64,000 nt of DNA from Pleionea mediterranea (lineage in GTDB: Bacteria; Pseudomonadota; Gammaproteobacteria; Enterobacterales; Kangiellaceae). Positions 45,773-55,558 of this stretch are shown here, in pieces; positions within the stretch are counted from its first letter, which is position 1; every line of letters starts with the position of its first letter. Under the pieces are notes generated by a model. The model did no database searches. It worked only from the letters and a program-made list of their open reading frames with translations, and was not told the origin of the DNA. Location of the stretch: positions 84,481 through 148,480 of the forward strand of contig NZ_QGGU01000012.1 of NCBI RefSeq assembly GCF_003148745.1. Direction: 5' to 3'. The translations under genes were made by a program, and so were the position numbers.

Positions 45773-45853
45773 GATTTAACTGTGGAGTACTAACTCAACA
45801 GTAAATAAACAAGTGACCGTTTTATAAAAAAATACGTAGTTGGGAATTAAACT

Positions 45854-47926
45854 ATGAATGCACCAGTAAAAGATAAAAATGCACCAGAAAGCAGAAGCTC
45901 TACACGTGTTGTCATCTGGCTCCTCGGTTTGTTTCTGTTACTTACCATCTTCAACCTTTATCGCGGTTACCGAACCGGTAATAACGTCCAGAGCTGGGCG
46001 GAAAAAGCGGAAGACTTGCGTGTAATCTCACAGCAGATTGCGAAAAACGCATCCGAGTCTTCGCAAGGTAACCAACCGGCGTTTAGTCAGTTGAAAATAT
46101 CCGTTGAACGATTCAACTTACTGATTCAAAAGCTGGATGAAGAGGAAGGTGATAACCCTCTGACTAAAATAAACGCGACCCCTGCGTCTATTTCGTCCGA
46201 TGAGTTTCAAAAGTTACGAGAGACCTGGGGCCATGTTAATGGTGATGCGCAGGTTATCTTAGAGAGTGAGGAAACGGTTACTGGGCTGTACCAAACTCAA
46301 TCTGAACTGGCTGCAACCATTCCTCAAATTCAATTCTTATATAATACGGTTAACGACATATTGCTGGACTCTGGTGCGTCTGGCGAACAAACCTATTATG
46401 CCTCACGACAGTTACTGTTTGCTGAGCGAATAAATCGAAGTTTCCAGAAAGTACTACAAGGTGGTGATGACGCCGCCATAGCTGCAGAGAACTTTGGCCA
46501 GGACGTTGAAACTTTTGGTAGCGTACTGGATGGTATGCTTAACGGCGATCTGATGTTAGGCATCGACAAAGTTCAAAACTCAGAAGCGCGAGCGGCACTT
46601 GAAGAGATTGCTGTGTTGTTCCAGTCGGTAAAAGATCAGGTGAACTACGTTATCCGTTCGACTGACGCATTATTTAAAGTTCAGCAAGCATCCGCGAGAA
46701 TATTCGACCGCTCGAATAAACTACTGACGCAATCTAAATTACTGGCGGATGCTTATCGTGATCACGGTGAACGTCTGGATATCATGAGCGGCCATTACTG
46801 GTATTCCATTGCCGGTGGTAGTTTGGTGCTTATCTTCCTGTTCCTGCTGGGTATTCAAATACGACGTGCCGATAAAATTCGAGAAACTCAGGTACGTAGT
46901 CAGGCTGACCGAGAGCGTGAGCAAAACGAACGAAACCAGCAAGCGATCATTCGACTGCTGGATGAAATGGAAGGCCTGGCAGATGGTGACTTAACCGCAA
47001 ACGCAACCGTAACCGAGGACTTTACTGGTGCGATAGCCGATGCGATGAACTATACCATCGATCAACTGCGTTCACTGGTATCGACGATTAACGAATCGGT
47101 TTCTCGTCTGTCAGACGCGACCGATGAAACACAAGGTATTTCGAACGAATTGGCACAGGCCTCTAAAAATCAGGCACAGGAAATTACCGGAGCCTCTGCG
47201 GCGATTAACGAAATGGCGGTGTCGATTGAGCAAGTATCTGCCAACGCTGCCGAATCGACTCAGGTTGCGGAAAAATCGGTTGATATCGCAAAGAAAGGTT
47301 CCGAAGTTGTACGTAATACAATCCGCGGTATGGATACGATTCGTGAGCAAATACAGGAAACCTCAAAACGTATTAAACGTCTGGGTGAATCATCGCAAGA
47401 AATCGGCGACATAGTATCTCTGATTAATGACATATCCGAACAAACAAACATATTGGCACTTAACGCCGCAATACAGGCATCTATGGCGGGTGAAGCCGGT
47501 CGTGGTTTCGCGGTTGTTGCGGATGAGGTACAGCGACTGGCGGAGCGTTCTGGTAATGCGACCAAGCAGATAGAAGCACTGGTAAAAACCATCCAGACCG
47601 ATACCAACGAAGCGGTTATCTCGATGGAAGCTTCGACTTCTGAGGTGGTACGCGGAGCAAGACTGGCACAGGATGCGGGTGTTGCACTGGAAGAAATTGA
47701 GCATGTATCGTCCAATCTGGCGGAATTAATCCAGAATATATCCAACGCAGCACGACAACAGGCAGCGTCTGCTGGTCACGTATCCAATACGATGAATGTC
47801 ATCCAGGAAATCACCAACCAGACACTGCAAGGTACACTTAATACGGCAAGCAGCATCGGTAAACTGGCCGAACTGGCTGACGAGTTAAATGGCTCGGTTG
47901 CTGGTTTCAAGCTGCCGAACTATTAA
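45854..47926 (+). CDS. pilJ: Type IV pilus chemoreceptor PilJ
   Basis: The 690-residue methyl-accepting receptor has an N-terminal membrane helix (about 20-38), a periplasmic sensor region with two PilJ-type helical units (to about 315), a second helix ([16 protein letters not shown]), a HAMP and a long signalling coiled coil. The tip contains [20 protein letters not shown] and [19 protein letters not shown]. The periplasmic part senses pilin or surface contact in Pseudomonas. It couples to ChpA through PilI and is adapted by PilK and ChpB encoded next to it. Confidence 0.95.
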   Translation: MNAPVKDKNAPESRSSTRVVIWLLGLFLLLTIFNLYRGYRTGNNVQSWAEKAEDLRVISQQIAKNASESSQGNQPAFSQLKISVERFNLLIQKLDEEEGDNPLTKINATPASISSDEFQKLRETWGHVNGDAQVILESEETVTGLYQTQSELAATIPQIQFLYNTVNDILLDSGASGEQTYYASRQLLFAERINRSFQKVLQGGDDAAIAAENFGQDVETFGSVLDGMLNGDLMLGIDKVQNSEARAALEEIAVLFQSVKDQVNYVIRSTDALFKVQQASARIFDRSNKLLTQSKLLADAYRDHGERLDIMSGHYWYSIAGGSLVLIFLFLLGIQIRRADKIRETQVRSQADREREQNERNQQAIIRLLDEMEGLADGDLTANATVTEDFTGAIADAMNYTIDQLRSLVSTINESVSRLSDATDETQGISNELAQASKNQAQEITGASAAINEMAVSIEQVSANAAESTQVAEKSVDIAKKGSEVVRNTIRGMDTIREQIQETSKRIKRLGESSQEIGDIVSLINDISEQTNILALNAAIQASMAGEAGRGFAVVADEVQRLAERSGNATKQIEALVKTIQTDTNEAVISMEASTSEVVRGARLAQDAGVALEEIEHVSSNLAELIQNISNAARQQAASAGHVSNTMNVIQEITNQTLQGTLNTASSIGKLAELADELNGSVAGFKLPNY

Positions 47927-47965
47927 GTTGATGAGTTACTAAGTTGACAGGTATTGACTTTGGTC

Positions 47966-48844
47966 ATGGCTGCGTATGAAGAACTGCCAGATATGGACTC
48001 GGAAGAGTTCAAACGCTGGCAGTCACTTTTAGAGCAAAGAACAGGCGTCTGGCTTGCTGAAAATCGAAAGTCATTCTTGTTGACCAATCTTGCGCAGCGG
48101 ATGCGTGAACGAGGTTTCGAAAGCTATCAATCGTATTTTGATAGTCTGGATAACGGTGTTGGTTCGGCATTAGAGTGGGCCAGTTTGGTGGATCTGTTAA
48201 CAGTTCACGAAACTCGATTTTTCCGTGATATGGCCTCCATGGACTTGGTCCGTAATCATATTCAAAAGCTGATTAATAAAGCCGTTAATCAACAGCAGGA
48301 AGGCCCGGTCAATGCTCAAGTTTGGAGTGTTGGCTGCTCTACGGGTGAAGAAGTTTATAGCCTGGCAATGTTGGCGAGTGATGTTGATACCTCAGCATTG
48401 CAAAAGCAAGGTCGTAACTTTTATTTTGGTTTAACCGGAGTAGATATCAGTTTTCCAGCATTGGCTCAGGCCAGAGAAGCTATATATCACCAACGAAAAC
48501 TTTACTCGGTACCGCCAGAAATGCTCGACACATACTTTGACAGTTTAGCTGACGGTTATTATCAGGTAAGAAATCAGTTACGCCACAGAACCTGTTTTGT
48601 TCAGGCAAATGTAAAAGAACTGGAGTCATCTCCAAAGCAATTGTACGACGTGATTTATTGCCAGAATGTATTAATTTATTTTCAAAATGAGCGGCGTGAA
48701 AAAATAGTTGAGCAGTTTATTAGCCGACTGTCACCGGGTGGATTATTGGTTTTGGGACCTGGTGAATTAAATAATGTGTCACACCCGCTAATAGAAAAAG
48801 TTTCCACCAAACACTGCCAAGCTTATTTACGTGCTGGTGGTTAA
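47966..48844 (+). CDS. pilK: Receptor methyltransferase PilK (CheR family)
   Basis: The 292-residue CheR-type enzyme methylates PilJ using SAM. The N-terminal CheR helical domain contains FLLTNLAQRMRERGFESYQSY. The SAM motif is VWSVGCSTGEEVYSLAM, followed by VIYCQNVLIYFQNERR. I used the ATG at 47966; a TTG four codons upstream is less likely. It lies between pilJ and chpA, as in Pseudomonas. Confidence 0.93.
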   Translation: MAAYEELPDMDSEEFKRWQSLLEQRTGVWLAENRKSFLLTNLAQRMRERGFESYQSYFDSLDNGVGSALEWASLVDLLTVHETRFFRDMASMDLVRNHIQKLINKAVNQQQEGPVNAQVWSVGCSTGEEVYSLAMLASDVDTSALQKQGRNFYFGLTGVDISFPALAQAREAIYHQRKLYSVPPEMLDTYFDSLADGYYQVRNQLRHRTCFVQANVKELESSPKQLYDVIYCQNVLIYFQNERREKIVEQFISRLSPGGLLVLGPGELNNVSHPLIEKVSTKHCQAYLRAGG

Positions 48845-48868
48845 TAAGAGAAGTAAGACGGAGCAGGC

Positions 48869-51800
48869 ATGGCCGATTCGAATGAACAGTTAGCCCTAAG
48901 TTGGGTGCGCAAAGAAATCAATAAGTCCCTTGATCAAGCTCGTCATGGACTTGAAGCCTTTGCAGAAAACGAAAGTGATGTTACTCAAATTCGTTTTTGT
49001 ATCAGCTGTTTGCATCAGGTTCGCGGAACACTGCAAATGTTGGACTTTCGTGGTGCTGCATTATTTACCGAAGAAATGGAACATTTGGCAGAAGCCATCG
49101 CCGAAGAAAAGTTTGTTGCGCGCGACAAAGCCCTTGAAGTACTTATGGCCAGCATGTTGCAACTGCCCTCTTATCTTGATCGTGTTCAAGAAGGTCAGCG
49201 AGACCTCCCCGTTATATTACTGCCTCTGTTAAATGAGTTAAGAGGATCGCGCGGTGTCGCGCCAGTGTCTGAAAGCGCTATTTTTGCACCTGAAATAGGT
49301 GGTGTTGTTCCACCCAGCTCAGAAGCGGGTGCAAAGAGCATTGATACTCAATCATTTGGTGTCCTGGCGAAAAAACTCCGTGCGCATTATCAAAAAGGGT
49401 TACTTGGCGTAATGCGTAACCAGAATGTCAAAGAAGGCATTCAACGCATGCACAAAGTACTCGAAAAGCTGGAAGAAGAAACGTCCGGACATCCTGTTGC
49501 AAATCTTTGGTGGGTCGCGGACGGATTTTTATTTTCCATTGTCGAAAAAGGGCACTATAAAGAAGCGGCTGTACACGCTTTACTCGGAAAAATAGATCGT
49601 CACATAAAGCGTTTGTCTGATCTGGGTGCTGAAGCGCTAAGTGATGAAATTCCAGATGACTTATTAAAAAATCTTCTCTATTACGTAGCGAAATCGAGTT
49701 CGACAAATGAGAAAGTTGTTCGGTTACAGGATAAATTTAATTTAGCATCAAGTTTGCCGTCGGATGTTGAAGTTGAAAAAGAGCGACGCCGATTACAAGG
49801 GCCTGACTCGGGGGCAATTGAAACCGTTGTTGGTGCAATTAATGACGATTTAATCAATGTTAAAGACACGCTCGATTTATTTGTTCGTGGCGGTGATAAA
49901 AGCACGGATAAAATTAAAGACCTGATCCCGAGCTTACAGAAAATTACTGACACTCTGGGAATCCTGGGATTAGGTATTCCAAGAGATGTCATTAAACAGC
50001 AAATTACTACCCTCAATAAAGTTGTTGAATCCGGCGATAGTATTTCTGATGCGGTAGTGATGGATGTTGCTGGTGCATTGCTGTTTGTTGAAGCAAATCT
50101 GGCAAATATTAAACCTCAGGATGTTGGTCAGGAAGAAGACAGTACGCCTGAAGAATTGGCTGCCAAACAAGATCAAGCAGCCGCTGAAGCACAACTTGAT
50201 GACGCCAAAGTTCAGTTATTAAAAGCCAGCCGAGGCAACCTGCAAAAAGCAAAAGAAAAAATTGTCGACTTTATTGCGTCATCGTTTGATTTTAAATTGA
50301 TTTCTGATGTGCCCATTTTATTGACTGAGATTCAGGGCGGATTACAAATTGTCGGCTTTAATAACGCTTCAGAATTATTAAATCGTGCGCAAGATTTCGT
50401 TGAACGTCGATTATTACAAGAAGGTGCAAAGCCGGGCGAAGAGGTTATGGATGCCTTGGCGGACATCATTACTTCTGTTGAATATTGCCTTGAAAATTAT
50501 GGTGAAGTCGGTTCATCGGTTTTTGACTCGGTATTAAATGCAGCAAAAGACAGTGAAGCTATCCTGGTTCGTGAGCTAGAAAAAGCAGCACCAAGTAAGC
50601 CGGCGCAAACAGAAGCTGTATCGGCAGATGACACTGCAGACACTGATATAAAAAGTGATAGTGAAGCAGAAGCAAAACAAACTCAGACTTCAGAAGTAGA
50701 GCAAACAACATCAGAACAAGCTCAAGATACACCGGTAAAAGAGCAAGAGAAGAAAGAATCGGTACCAGCACAACCACCAGCGACCAAAGCTTATGATGAA
50801 AGCCTAATCGACGAGGATGTACTGGAAATTTTCCTTGAAGAAGTAGAAGAAGAACTTGCAAGTATCAATGAGTTGTATCCAAAACTTAGAGATGATCGAG
50901 ATGATGAAGAGTCTCTCAGTACCATTCGACGATCGTTTCATACGTTAAAAGGCAGTGGTCGACTGGTTGGCGCAAGCCTGGCTGGAGAACTTGCATGGTC
51001 TATTGAAAACATGCTGAATCGAGTGATTGATGAAACCATCAAACTGGATAATCAAGTGTTTGATGTTATGAAAGACGCGGTTGATTTTATGCCAAAATTA
51101 ATCGACGCCTTCTCGAAAAATGAAGTCCCATCCGAAACACCTGATAGCATTATGGCGAGAGCACACGCTATCGCTAAGGGTGAGACTTATATTGAGCCAG
51201 AATCTTCTGAAGAAAAAGTAGCAGACGAAAAAGCAATAGAAACTAAAGAATCTGTTCCAACAACTTCCGATGATGCGGATGTCACTGAATCAACTTCAGA
51301 AGCAATAGAACAACCTTCTGAGTCAGATGAACCTGTAGAGTCGCCAGCGGTTGATGATGTACCAACAGAGCAAATATCTGTCGATGAAGTTGCTGAAATA
51401 GAAGATGAAGAAACCTTATCAATTGATAGCTTGCCAGAAGAACAAGAAGATTTAACTGCCGAAGTTGATGATGAGTTTAATTTAGAGCCAGATGATTCAA
51501 CTACCGATGAAGCAGAAGATGAATCCATCGATTTTGCCGCCACAGATCTGCCAGAAGAACCTGAAGAAATAGATTTGGGCGAATTGTCACTGGACGATCA
51601 AGAGCCGGTTGGTGTGAATGATGTTTTTGAGATCAGTGAAGAACTTTCGGATGATGATTCTGTACCGACTTTAGAGTTTTCAGATGACGCTGATCAGCAG
51701 GCTGATCATGAGCTGGAAGAGTATGCTCTTGAATTACCTGAGGATGAGCAATTTAAGTCTGATGAACCATCAGACTCCGAGCAAACATCTGAACAAATCT

Positions 51801-54800
51801 CTGCTGGTGAGCATGCCGCTATCGGTTCTGATATTGATCCGGTATTACTTGAAATATTTGTTAATGAAGCAGAAGGCCACTTAAATACAATTAGTCAGAC
51901 CATTGATGGTTGGCAGCCTGATCGTGATGAAAAAGTGTCCGACGAACTACTTCGCGCCATGCATACCTTAAAAGGTAGTGCGCATATGGCTGAAGTAAGT
52001 GAGATAGCTGATTTAACAGCGCCTCTTGAGTCCATTGTTAAAGAATACAAGCAACGAGAAAAAGCACTAAGTGCAGAATTTAAGCAGTCGCTTAAAGACG
52101 CTAATGAATATTTAACCCACTGCATAGATGCACTGCGAAACAATCAACATTATTTGGGTGAAGAAAAACAACGCTTAATTAATGAGTTTACCGAACAACG
52201 AGAAAAGCTATTACAGCAGTTAGGTGAAGATGATGAGACACAAGTAGACAGTGTTCATCGTGATCCTGAGTTACTGAGTATTTTCCTTGCTGAAGGAATG
52301 GATATTGTTTCAGAAGCGCAAGATTTGCTGGCGAGTTGGCAACACAAAGGTTCCATTGAAGCGCAACATAATCTTCAGGCAGAAATGCATACCTTAAAGC
52401 GTGGTGCCAATATGGCCATGCTGGAAGAAGTAGAAGCGCTTGCCGCAGCGCTGGAAAACTTTGTTTCCAAGCCAGATCAATCGACCAACGATAATGACTA
52501 TTATCAGTTAGGTATTACCGCGCTTGATAATGTACTTGAATTATTAAATACCGCTGCGGTTGAGCATCAGCTTGAATATCCAAAAGAGCTCATTGAGTCA
52601 CTGAAACAATGGCACGCGAAGAAAGAGTCAGCACGCACACCTACCACAAAGCCTGAGCCAGCGGTTGAAAAAGAAGAAGTTTCCGAAACAATTCGTCCGG
52701 AAGATGTTCACGAAGCGGAAGATGAAATTGATGAAGAGTTGTTGGAGTTTTTCCTGGAAGAAGCTGAAGAGCTGATTGAGGAAATTGAAGGCAATCTCGA
52801 TTCCTGGAAAAGCAATCCAGAGGATCTATTACCGGTTAATAATTTACAGCGGAATCTGCATACCTTCAAAGGCAGTGCCCGTATGGCCGGTGTTATGAAT
52901 GTCGGTAATTTGGCTCATGCATTGGAAGATTTATACGAGTCAGTCGGAAACGGTAATCTGGATGTTAAGGATCAACACTTTACCTTGTCTTATAAAATTC
53001 TCGATCATTTCCGAACTATTTTAGAACAGTTACGTGAAACCGAAAATTATCAGCTGAATGAACAATTAATTGAACAAGTGCGACAGGCTATCGCTGGTGA
53101 AATGCTAACGGATCTTGAGACTGATACGTCTGAAGCAGAAGACAGTGACAAAGCCGATGAAACGGAAACGATTGAACAAGCTGAGCAAGCGCCTGAAACA
53201 TCGGAACCTGCGGAAGTTCAAACCATTGAACTTGATGAAGATGGTGATGAAGTTCTGGAAATTTATCTGGAAGAAGCCGCAGAAATTTTAGAAAACATGG
53301 ACACTGCGTTACAGAGTTGGTCGAAAGAGCCTGATAACAAAGAGTCTATTGAAACATTACAGCGAAGCTTGCATACCTTAAAAGGTGGTGCCCGATTATC
53401 GGATATTAAATCGCTTGGTGATTTAACACATGAATTAGAAACTTACTTTGAACAGGTTGCAGATGGTCGAATTGAAGCAACTAAGGATCATATTGATTTT
53501 GTAATGCGCGGTTACGATGTCATTCAGAGTATGGTGGATGAAGTTGGTGCGTCACGTACCATTACGACACCTGCCAGTTATATGAATGAATTACTTCGCG
53601 TTATTAAAGGTGAAAAGGCTGCTCCTAACATTGAAGTTTCAGAAGCTAAGCCAACGAAAAAATCTAAATCCAGTGTTGTTCCTATTAAACCGGCGGATGA
53701 TAAGCAAGCCGCAAAAGAAGAGCAGCAAGCAAAACGACCAAAGCAACAGGAAATGGTACGTATTGGTTCCGAGCAGCTTGAGAGTCTGGTTAATTTATCC
53801 GGTGAAACTTCCATATTCCGTGCTCGTCTGGAACAGCAAGCCTCAGTATTGCGTTATAACCTTGACGAGATGACACAGGCACTGGATCGACTTCGTGATC
53901 AGTTGCGTAACATGGAAATAGAAACCGATGCGCAAATTGAGTACCGACGAGAAATTGCCGGAGTTGATTACGAAGAATTTGATCCTCTGGAATTTGACCG
54001 TTATACCCGTCAGCAAGAATTAACACGAAGTTTGGGTGAGTCGGCTGCGGATATTGCAAACTTACGAGATACGCTCGATAACCTGGCGGCTGATTCAGAA
54101 ACCTTGTTGTTGCAACAGGGCCGAGTTAATACGGAAATGTCAGAGCGCCTGATGCGCACGCGTATGGTTCCATTCGACAGTCTGGTTCCTCGTCTTCGCC
54201 GTATTGTACGACAAATCGGAAATGAACTGGGCAAAGCGGTTGATTTGGCCATTGTTGCTGAAGGCGAAATGGACAGAACCGTATTGGAGCGAATGATTGC
54301 ACCAGTCGAACATATGTTACGTAACGCTATGGATCACGGTATTGAAAGTACCAGCGATCGTGCAGCGGCGGGTAAACCTGAAACCGGTAAAATTCGCATA
54401 CGTCTGTATCGTGAAGGTTCAGAAATTTTCATTGAAATTCAGGATGATGGTCGAGGTCTTGATATTCAGGCAATCCGTAAAAAAGCACTGGAACGTGGTT
54501 TAATTACCGAGTCGTCAGAGCTGAGCGATCACGAGTTGCAACAATTAATATTTGAAGCTGGTTTCTCTACCGCACAAAAAGTGACACAAATTTCTGGTCG
54601 CGGCGTTGGAATGGATGTCGTGAGCAGTGAAATTAAGCAAATGGGCGGCGTGGTTGAAATTAATTCCGAAGCGGGTAAAGGTGCGACCTTTACGGTTAAG
54701 TTACCGTTTACTGTATCGGTAAACCAAGCATTAATGATTCGGGTCGGAGAAGATGTTTATGCGGTACCTTTGACCAACATTGAAGGTATTGTGCGTGTAA

Positions 54801-55558
54801 GCCCGTTTGAAATTCAGGAATATTACGACAACCCAGAAGCAAGGTTTGAATACGCCGGTATGCCATACCACATGCGTTACATGGGCAACCTGCTGGATCA
54901 TAATGTGACCACTAATCTTGAAGGGGTTACCAAACCGTTACCTGTATTACTGTTACATGGTGCTGAACATCCTACAGCTGTACAAGTTGATGAGTTGATG
55001 GGTAGCCGTGAGATTGTTGTAAAATCCGTTGGCCAGCAATTAAGTCTATTAAGTGGTTTGTCAGGCGCAACCATTCTCGGTGACGGTCGCGTGGTGCTGA
55101 TATTGGATGTACCTGCATTAACTCGTCGAGCGGATGCAATTGTTGATGTGGATGCAACAATCGAAGAAGTGGTTGAAGAAGAAAAAGTTACCAAAGTTAT
55201 GGTTGTGGATGATTCCATTACGGTAAGAAAAGTAACGCAGCGTTTGTTACAGCGTCATGATTACGAAGTGATTTTGGCAAAAGACGGTGTTGATGCATTA
55301 AGTGTACTGCACGATAACAAACCGGATGTGATGTTGCTGGATATTGAAATGCCACGAATGGACGGTTTTGAGTTAGCAACCATTATTCGCCATGATGATA
55401 AATTAAAACAACTACCGATTATTATGATCACCTCTCGAACCGGTGAAAAACACAGAGAACGAGCCGAGTCGATTGGTGTGAATCGCTACATGGGTAAACC
55501 GTATAACGAAGTAGACTTGTTACAAACCATAGAGTCGCTGTTGTCCGGTAAGCAGTAA
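48869..55558 (+). CDS. chpA: Chemotaxis-like histidine kinase ChpA
   Basis: The 2229-residue CheA-like hybrid kinase controls twitching. Five phosphotransfer motifs with His are readable (His691, 1032, 1174, 1331, 1502), all as (F/M/L)HT(L/F)K. The one at 1174 has Arg for Gly after the Lys (HTLKRG). A degenerate N-terminal Hpt has His49. Then come the kinase dimer/ATPase region (N-box Asn1819, DDGRGLD, GRGVGMDVV), a CheW-like domain, and a C-terminal receiver with Asp2158. An acidic linker spans about 770-980. P. aeruginosa ChpA is similar but longer, with six Hpt plus Thr- and Ser-type domains. It shares one base with chpB (TAATG). Confidence 0.95.
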   Translation: MADSNEQLALSWVRKEINKSLDQARHGLEAFAENESDVTQIRFCISCLHQVRGTLQMLDFRGAALFTEEMEHLAEAIAEEKFVARDKALEVLMASMLQLPSYLDRVQEGQRDLPVILLPLLNELRGSRGVAPVSESAIFAPEIGGVVPPSSEAGAKSIDTQSFGVLAKKLRAHYQKGLLGVMRNQNVKEGIQRMHKVLEKLEEETSGHPVANLWWVADGFLFSIVEKGHYKEAAVHALLGKIDRHIKRLSDLGAEALSDEIPDDLLKNLLYYVAKSSSTNEKVVRLQDKFNLASSLPSDVEVEKERRRLQGPDSGAIETVVGAINDDLINVKDTLDLFVRGGDKSTDKIKDLIPSLQKITDTLGILGLGIPRDVIKQQITTLNKVVESGDSISDAVVMDVAGALLFVEANLANIKPQDVGQEEDSTPEELAAKQDQAAAEAQLDDAKVQLLKASRGNLQKAKEKIVDFIASSFDFKLISDVPILLTEIQGGLQIVGFNNASELLNRAQDFVERRLLQEGAKPGEEVMDALADIITSVEYCLENYGEVGSSVFDSVLNAAKDSEAILVRELEKAAPSKPAQTEAVSADDTADTDIKSDSEAEAKQTQTSEVEQTTSEQAQDTPVKEQEKKESVPAQPPATKAYDESLIDEDVLEIFLEEVEEELASINELYPKLRDDRDDEESLSTIRRSFHTLKGSGRLVGASLAGELAWSIENMLNRVIDETIKLDNQVFDVMKDAVDFMPKLIDAFSKNEVPSETPDSIMARAHAIAKGETYIEPESSEEKVADEKAIETKESVPTTSDDADVTESTSEAIEQPSESDEPVESPAVDDVPTEQISVDEVAEIEDEETLSIDSLPEEQEDLTAEVDDEFNLEPDDSTTDEAEDESIDFAATDLPEEPEEIDLGELSLDDQEPVGVNDVFEISEELSDDDSVPTLEFSDDADQQADHELEEYALELPEDEQFKSDEPSDSEQTSEQISAGEHAAIGSDIDPVLLEIFVNEAEGHLNTISQTIDGWQPDRDEKVSDELLRAMHTLKGSAHMAEVSEIADLTAPLESIVKEYKQREKALSAEFKQSLKDANEYLTHCIDALRNNQHYLGEEKQRLINEFTEQREKLLQQLGEDDETQVDSVHRDPELLSIFLAEGMDIVSEAQDLLASWQHKGSIEAQHNLQAEMHTLKRGANMAMLEEVEALAAALENFVSKPDQSTNDNDYYQLGITALDNVLELLNTAAVEHQLEYPKELIESLKQWHAKKESARTPTTKPEPAVEKEEVSETIRPEDVHEAEDEIDEELLEFFLEEAEELIEEIEGNLDSWKSNPEDLLPVNNLQRNLHTFKGSARMAGVMNVGNLAHALEDLYESVGNGNLDVKDQHFTLSYKILDHFRTILEQLRETENYQLNEQLIEQVRQAIAGEMLTDLETDTSEAEDSDKADETETIEQAEQAPETSEPAEVQTIELDEDGDEVLEIYLEEAAEILENMDTALQSWSKEPDNKESIETLQRSLHTLKGGARLSDIKSLGDLTHELETYFEQVADGRIEATKDHIDFVMRGYDVIQSMVDEVGASRTITTPASYMNELLRVIKGEKAAPNIEVSEAKPTKKSKSSVVPIKPADDKQAAKEEQQAKRPKQQEMVRIGSEQLESLVNLSGETSIFRARLEQQASVLRYNLDEMTQALDRLRDQLRNMEIETDAQIEYRREIAGVDYEEFDPLEFDRYTRQQELTRSLGESAADIANLRDTLDNLAADSETLLLQQGRVNTEMSERLMRTRMVPFDSLVPRLRRIVRQIGNELGKAVDLAIVAEGEMDRTVLERMIAPVEHMLRNAMDHGIESTSDRAAAGKPETGKIRIRLYREGSEIFIEIQDDGRGLDIQAIRKKALERGLITESSELSDHELQQLIFEAGFSTAQKVTQISGRGVGMDVVSSEIKQMGGVVEINSEAGKGATFTVKLPFTVSVNQALMIRVGEDVYAVPLTNIEGIVRVSPFEIQEYYDNPEARFEYAGMPYHMRYMGNLLDHNVTTNLEGVTKPLPVLLLHGAEHPTAVQVDELMGSREIVVKSVGQQLSLLSGLSGATILGDGRVVLILDVPALTRRADAIVDVDATIEEVVEEEKVTKVMVVDDSITVRKVTQRLLQRHDYEVILAKDGVDALSVLHDNKPDVMLLDIEMPRMDGFELATIIRHDDKLKQLPIIMITSRTGEKHRERAESIGVNRYMGKPYNEVDLLQTIESLLSGKQ

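Noticed and set aside
47260..47745. 161-codon antisense frame inside pilJ
   Set aside because: It is a shadow of the alanine/serine-rich coiled-coil coding sequence of pilJ on the other strand, with no start signals of its own.
51187..51543. Serine-rich antisense frame inside chpA
   Set aside because: It is the mirror image of the acidic linker codons (GAA/GAT read as TTC/ATC/TCA-type codons), not a gene.
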